NCBI GenBank assembly: GCA_027924585.1
Contig: BSBM01000068.1
Coordinates: forward strand, 7,608,501-7,672,500
Reading direction: 5' to 3'
Origin: Larix kaempferi
Taxonomy: Eukaryota; Streptophyta; Pinopsida; Pinales; Pinaceae
Length of the DNA: 64,000 bases
The position numbers and the translations under genes were made by a program. How positions within the stretch are numbered: the stretch's first letter is position 1; the number at the start of each line of letters is the position of its first letter. The notes under the pieces were generated by a model that saw only the letters and a program-made list of their open reading frames with translations, had not been told where the DNA came from and did no database searches. This document shows, piece after piece, positions 58,340 to 64,000 of the stretch.

Positions 58340-59727
58340 TGTGTAGGAAAGATCGTATGCCATCACCTACAAAAGAAGAACTACAACATTTGTTCAGCAA
58401 CAAAATTATCTATTGAAGATATTGAAGTTCCCAGGATACGGGAAGAATGCCATGATCCGTCGATCATGAAGAATGATGTTTGGGATGTAGTCCCAAGACC
58501 TGAAGGGAAGCTTGTTATGACTTCCATATGGATCTATCAAGATCAAGCATGCTGCAGACGACAGCATAGAGAAATATAAAAGTGATGAAATAGAAGATAC
58601 ACCAGATGAATTTCAAGACAGCATGGTGTAGTCATATATGTGTGCAGAACTTGGTATGGTAGGATAGACAGATTTCTATCTAGTTTGGGCTTTACCAAGA
58701 ATAAAGCGGATTCCAACCTTTTCTACAAGGTTGAGGAAGGCAATCCAGTGATACTACTTTTGTATGCGGATAACCTGTTTGTTACAGGTGAAGATAGATT
58801 GATTGCCGACATGCAGCGGAAGCTTGCTGCCAAGTTCGAGATGAAGAACTTGGGGATGATGCACTATTTGTTTTTGGCATGGAGGTGTGGAAGAGTGTAG
58901 ATGGAATCTTCCTTGGACAAGGGAAGTTTGCAGTAGAGATCCTGAAGAGGTTCGAGATGATGGACTGCAAGGCTATGGCCACACCTATGGCATTGAACCT
59001 GAAGCGTCCGTGTGATGCTTCATCTGAGCCGGTTGATATCACTATGTATCGTCAGATGATTGGGTCCTTGATGTACCTGACGAACACGAGACTGGATATT
59101 TGCTTTGCGGTGAACACATTGAGCTAGTTCCTGACGGATCCGAGGAGTGTTCACCTAGTTGCTGTAAAGCATGTTCTGAGGTACCTGAAGGGTACAGTGG
59201 ATTATGGGCTCAAGTATGAAGCGAATCAAAAGTTTAACCTGCAGGGTTATGTTGATTCAGATTGGACTGGCAGTGCTACAGATAGGAAGAGCACATCTGG
59301 GTGCTGCTTCAGTATGGGATTAGGTGTGATCTCTTGGTTTAGCAGGAAGCAGTCCTGCGTAGCACTAAGTACAGCTGAGGCAGATTATGTTGCAGCCTGT
59401 TCAGCTAGTTGTGAGGCAGTATGGCTACGGAAGCTACTGTCTGAGTTATTTGATCTCCCGTTGGATGCTACTGGTATCTTCTGTGATAACCAGAGTTGTG
59501 TGAATCTATCCGAGAATCTAGTGTTTCATGATAGGTCGAAACACATAGAGATCAAATATCACTATATCAGGGATATGGTGCAGAGAGGAGCTGTGAAGCT
59601 CCTATATGTTGCGACGGAAGAGCATATTGCAGATGTGCTGACGAAGCCACTAGCCAGGGTGAAGTTCGAGTACTTCAAAGAGAGGCTTGGCGTTCTTCAG
59701 ATCGAGGACACTTCGAGGAAGAAGTGA
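58340..59727 (+). pseudogene. Copia-B2 reverse transcriptase and RNase H
   Basis: RT N-terminus at 58350-58620 (MKNDVWDVVPRPEGKLVMTS, then a one-base shift), a large deletion, then RTWYGRIDRFLSSLGFTKNK and the catalytic box as YADN instead of Y-x-D-D (58640-58900). The frame continues as 58879-59127, ends in a TAG (LS-stop-FL, 59125-59127), then runs open 59197-59727 through RNase H (YVDSDWTG, STAEADYVA, DNQSCVNLSEN) to the TGA. Loss of an active-site Asp plus the deletion make it inactive as a polymerase. Confidence 0.88.
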
Positions 59728-61073
59728 TGGACACATCTGCTGAAGCCATTCCAAGCATGTTGGAAGGAGGATCCTTCACATGGCTGTGGATGTAAGCGTT
59801 GGATGATGAGCATCAGGATGATGTTCTGGTTTCTGCTGGATATGATCAGTTGGATCATTTTTATGTATGTATGTATGCATCATGTTGGATGCTGGATATG
59901 ATCAGTTGGATCATTTATATGTATGTACGCATCATGTTGGATGTTGGATATGATTGGTTGGATCATGTGTATGTATTTTTGTATATGCATCATGTTGGAT
60001 GCTTGGACCATTTATCTGTATATGTATCAGGTGGATACATTGTATGATCAGGTGGATCATGTATGGTGATATGTATCATGTATTTGTATTTGTATCAGGT
60101 GGATCATGTATGATGATATGTATTAGGTAGATACTTGGTATGCATCAGGTAGATGCATTGTATGATCAGGATGATCATGGATGACGAGCTTCAGGATGTT
60201 GCTCCAGATGACATGCAGCAGGATGTTTCAGTGATGATGATCAGGATGATCAGGTGTACATCAGGATGATGTATGGTGAGTATCAGGTTGATACTCTATG
60301 GCCGTGGATCAGGTTGTGCAGATGAGCATATAATTCATTGCCCTGGGAGATTTACAGATAGTCTTTCGAGGTTTTTCCTATGGAATGTAATTCGGTGCCC
60401 TAGAATATCTGGCAAATGCTCTTTCGAGGTTTTTCTCTAGGAGGACATATAATTCGTTGCCCTGGTAGATCTGTAGATAGTCTTACGAGGTTTTTCCTAT
60501 GGAATGTAATTCGTTTCCCTGGGATATATGGCAGATGCTCTTTTGAGGTTTTGTCCTATGGCATATAATTCATGTTCCTGGGAGATCCGATAGGTTGGGC
60601 TGTGTGCCCGTAATAAGTCCTGGGATGCTCTTGCGATTTTTTGCCATGACCACATGTAATTCGTGCCCTGGGAGATCCTATAGGTAGAGCTATGTGCTCA
60701 TAACAACCTGGGATACTCTTGCGAGGTTTTGTGGTGAGGTTACATGTAATTCGTGCCCTGGGAGATCCTATAGGTAGAGCCGTGTGCTCGTAACAGCCTG
60801 GGATGCTCTTTCAAGGTTTTGTGATGCACGTAATAAGTCCCGAGGATTCCACAGTATGGCTAGTGATGATGAAGACCTACAGGTGGTGGGCTTACATCCA
60901 GTATGAAAAAGGACTGGCTTTGTAGAACTTCCTATGACCAGTAGAGTCAGAGATTGGTTGAGATAGCAGCAGCAGTGACGATGATGATGACAATGCATCG
61001 ATGATGATGATCTCGAGAAGAAGACTTGTCTAGCAGATCTGTGTTGAGAAATACCTTCCTAGTTAAGAGGGAG
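59728..61073 (+). repeat. Copia-B2 repeat-rich 3' tail
   Basis: 1346 bp between the RNase H stop and the 3' LTR. First come GATCAGTTGGATCAT/ATGTATGTA-type units (59830-60120), then GATCAGGATGATCATGGATG-type units, then tandem units with CCCTGGGAGATC, TCTTTCGAGGTTTT and ATGTAATTCGT (60330-60850). It corresponds to 4235-2540 of Copia-B1 with different copy numbers (1346 versus 1696 bp). Probably an untranslated region. Confidence 0.85.
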
Positions 61074-61671
61074 TGTTGATGTATATGTAACTTCGGAATG
61101 TATTTCATATATGTATGTTGTATGTACTCCTATAGAGATGGTATTATTCCTCTATATGGAAGTGTCGTAATTTATATTGTAAATGTCGTAACTTATACTT
61201 GATGGGTTATTAGACCACCTTGCTAGGGTCGGCCCTGTATAAGTCATGTGGGTCAAGGGTTATTAGACCACACTATTGGGGGTCAGCCCGGTCAGCATTA
61301 TGTTATGTGGTTAAGTTCGAGCCTACATGATTTATGTAAAAGGCAATTCAAGTCAAGTATAAATAGAGTGAGAGAGGCACTCTATTTTATCACTCACTTC
61401 TCACTCATGCACTTAAGGAGGAGTGGCGCACTTATGGAGGAGGAGGATCTGCTGCTAGGATATGTCTATCTCTTGGTTGTATCATTGCTCTATCTATCTC
61501 TGAGGAAGTTATTGGGGTTTTTCACCTTTATGGTTTTCCCCAAGTAAATCTTGTGTCTCTTGTGTGCTTGCATTATTGTCTCCATGATTGATATGCTGTA
61601 GATATGCTGTACATGTTGTTCTCTCAGTTAAGATCCTAGATCAAATTGAAGTAAATTCTGAAAATTTAACA
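61074..61671 (+). repeat. Copia-B2 3' LTR (598 bp)
   Basis: TGTTGATG...TTTAACA. About 45 bp shorter than the reconstructed length of the 5' LTR, because it has one fewer GGGTTATTAGACCACC minisatellite unit. TATA box at 61359-61366. Confidence 0.93.
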
Positions 61672-64000
61672 GTTGGATGGGTAACAATGCTAATGTTGAT
61701 GCTCTTAATAGGAAAAATGCCTCCTCCATGATGATTACAACCATAAGGAGTACACTTAATTGATATAAGATGCAATGCAATTGGAAATATTTATAAACAT
61801 TTTGTGAATGCTCATATTTGAAAAGACATTGACCTGTGAGGTAGTGAAGAATGAATTCTCACCATATTCCTATTATGTAGAAGTGCCTAATTTCAATATT
61901 TATGTCAATTCATCCCAACTCCTGAGTATCATCAGCAATCATGGCCTATATGAATGCAATACTTAATAAAACTGCATACATGCTTTTCAATGTCGAACAC
62001 ACAGGTACATTCATTATTGGTAGATTTGTCAAGTCCATGAGTGAAATTGTAACTTTTCTTCTTGACACTTATTTTCTATAAAACAACTAGAAGAGCATGC
62101 TTAGAAAAAAATGGTTGTGGCTAAGTAGATTGGAATTAACCCATTGCATCATTTCAACCCCATTGTTCGACACAGAGAGATTGCTTTGTCATTTGTATAT
62201 ATCAATCATCACATTTCATTAGTATAGAACAAAGCCATAACACATTCATTATTTTTGGACCCATCCTAACCAATGATCATGGAATAAATAGTTTAGATTT
62301 TAAAGAATAGAAGATTATGAAGCTTGACTTGAAATGTGAAGAATATTGATTCAGATGTAGTTGCGAGAAAATTAATTGTATATGTTTCAATGATGTTTAC
62401 GATTAAAATAAATTTACTTTTCATAAATATGCATTATCTATAAGTAGACATTTTTCATACTTGCAAAACCTTTAGATAAATTGTTTACTTGATTTTATTT
62501 GTTGTCACATGTAATTTCTTACATGCAATAATTTATGATCTAGAAACATTATTATTGGTGTGTCCCTATTATATAAAAATATTGAAAATATCATTTCATA
62601 GAATGCATTTTGTGTTCATTATAATTTATAAGTTCGTGACATGATTTATTTTGAGTTACTTTAACTCCAAGTCTTGTAGTGTCTATAAGAAGCTAGTATA
62701 TTTGATTGCAGGATTAAGACTTATCACTAGGAGATGAGACTTTTGAAGTAATTTTTATGCCTTTCTAACAAGTATTTAGGCCTAAAATTATTTGAACAAA
62801 GTTCAAACTCGTTATGGATATTTTCCTCCTCTTTACATGCTTATATCAATCATTCAATTTTGATTTTTGAGTCTAAGCTTAACTCTTTGGAATGAGTTGT
62901 TGGCATTGAAACAACATGAAAGTAAGCTAGAGAGTCTCCATTAAAGCTCATTAAATAGAGCTTGGATTTAACAAGAATTGACACAATAAGGATACTAAAA
63001 GCACATATAATGCAATAATCTAGATCCATAACATTTATTAATGCTATTTTTTTACATAAGCGAGTCTCCCTTATCCATGGATGGACAGTGGGGAAAAGAG
63101 TCTCTTAGACGATACAATAATACTAAGACTACACACTTACCATTTCTAGAAGGACTGAATGAATGAATTGGTAATGAATATGAATAATCCTTAGGGAAAA
63201 TATTAAGGATCCTTATTTTTCTTAAAGTGTAGAAACCTTGGCGAATCTTACTAATAATTATTAAATTTCCAAAAATAAAATGTTGGGAAATATGTTTTTA
63301 AGAATATTAAAATGTCTAAGGATTTTATATCATTTCTAGACAATTTTGCTCATTTTTAGAGTAATTTTTTTTATCCCATGGATTTGGGCGTTTCCCTAAT
63401 GAGCCTAATTCTAATGTGCAATATCACTTGTATACCCTCTCTATCTCTCGCGCGTGCGAACAAGTGGACTTGTCTCACATGTTCAAGTAAATAGAACATA
63501 AATCAACCTCATATGTCACTAAATGGGACTCACATGCCACATCATTAATAAATGTACCATTATATGGAACATTAAAATTCATCTCCACTAATTCATGTGC
63601 ACATGATATTCTCTATAAAAATGTGTAAGATATAAAATCATACACAATAATACATGAACCCCAAATAGAATACATACTATAATCATAACTAGAAACCTTT
63701 GCATTGTGAAAAGTGCATAAAATCCACCATAAAAATCATATGCTATTAGATTTTCCCTAATGGTTGACTCTCCCTTAATTTAATTCCAAGGGGGACATGC
63801 AACATCTAAATACCATTTCCATTGCTTAAATGTTGTTTTGAGGTAGGGCACAAATGCTTCATTGCACTGGGATGAGCTAGGTGCTTTATAGCCTTGTATG
63901 TGGGAGATGTTGCAATATAAGGTAACTTAACGATACCTTACATTACCAAAAATAAAAAAGTACTTAAAAAACTAATGTTGCTCATAAAATAAAAATAAAA
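61672..64000. other. No gene seen; possible Gypsy scrap at the start
   Basis: Right of the TSD, 61677-61760 reads GNNANVDALNRKNASSMMIT, reminiscent of the linker after RNase H in Ty3 elements (N-V-A-D-A-L-S-R-K), so Copia-B2 may have landed in an old Gypsy relic. The rest is AT-rich with dense stops on both strands and no repeat family that I can match within the window. Confidence 0.4.

Larger units (their letters stand above)
53089..61671 (+). mobile_element. Copia-B2, complete but defective Copia element
   Basis: Bounded by TGTTGATG and TTTAACA with a perfect 5-bp target duplication GTTGG (53084-53088, 61672-61676). The 5' LTR carries a DNA-transposon insertion (53286-55089); without it the element is about 6.77 kb. 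The inside has a primer site, a long leader without gag, an integrase scrap, RT and RNase H code with few breaks, a repeat-rich 3' tail and a purine tract AAGAGGGAG before the 3' LTR. The LTRs differ by an estimated 3-4 percent, so it is older than Copia-B1. Confidence 0.93.

Overview
This window is nuclear DNA from a land plant with a large, repeat-rich genome. Two things support this: nested LTR retrotransposons with tRNA-Met-type primer sites fill most of it, and it holds a plant-specific DUF761 gene with upstream telo-box motifs. The gag style of the first Gypsy element (several zinc knuckles, W-rich segments) and the low gene density suggest a gymnosperm or fern-like genome. That is inference; the species cannot be read from the sequence. 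There are no bacterial genes, CRISPR arrays or rRNA genes.

Left third (1-27422). A minus-strand Ty3/Gypsy element (Gypsy-1) is split. Its protease end lies at 1-1803; its gag, leader and putative 5' LTR lie at 24334-27422. Between them sits a head-to-tail Ty1/Copia array (Copia-A, 1804-24333) with five LTRs and four internal regions, three of them full length with units of about 4.67 kb. The two flanks repeat about 220 bp of Gypsy-1 instead of a 5-bp target duplication, so the array looks like a recombination product rather than one insertion. The first Copia-A unit carries a second, very young Copia element (Copia-B1, minus strand, 1891-9218; TSD TCCAG). Its LTRs differ at only about 2 of 649 bases, although its polymerase lacks the catalytic segment.

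Middle (27423-47463). The one convincing host gene is an intronless DUF761 protein gene at 29839-30471; a decayed piece of it, promoter included, lies at 47165-47463. Around them are a tRNA-derived SINE-like element (28306-28575), AT-rich tandem duplications (31196-33524) and an unrecognised multi-exon gene relic (34180-37600). That relic is hit by a 1170-bp TRIM-like LTR element and by a 246-bp SINE. Then come a 5-copy tandem array of about 357 bp (39955-41694), a truncated Copia-B-type LTR, and a 5-kb minus-strand L1-type LINE whose reverse-transcriptase core is triplicated.

Right third (47464-64000). A decayed minus-strand Ty3/Gypsy element (Gypsy-2) is followed by a complete but defective Copia-B element (Copia-B2, 53089-61671; TSD GTTGG). 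Its 5' LTR was split by a 1804-bp DNA transposon with perfect 13-bp inverted ends and an 8-bp target duplication. The last 2.3 kb is AT-rich with no gene that I can see.

The elements do not work together as a pathway. The value of the window is its insertion history, the evidence for mobilisation in trans, and several small non-autonomous elements with clean boundaries.
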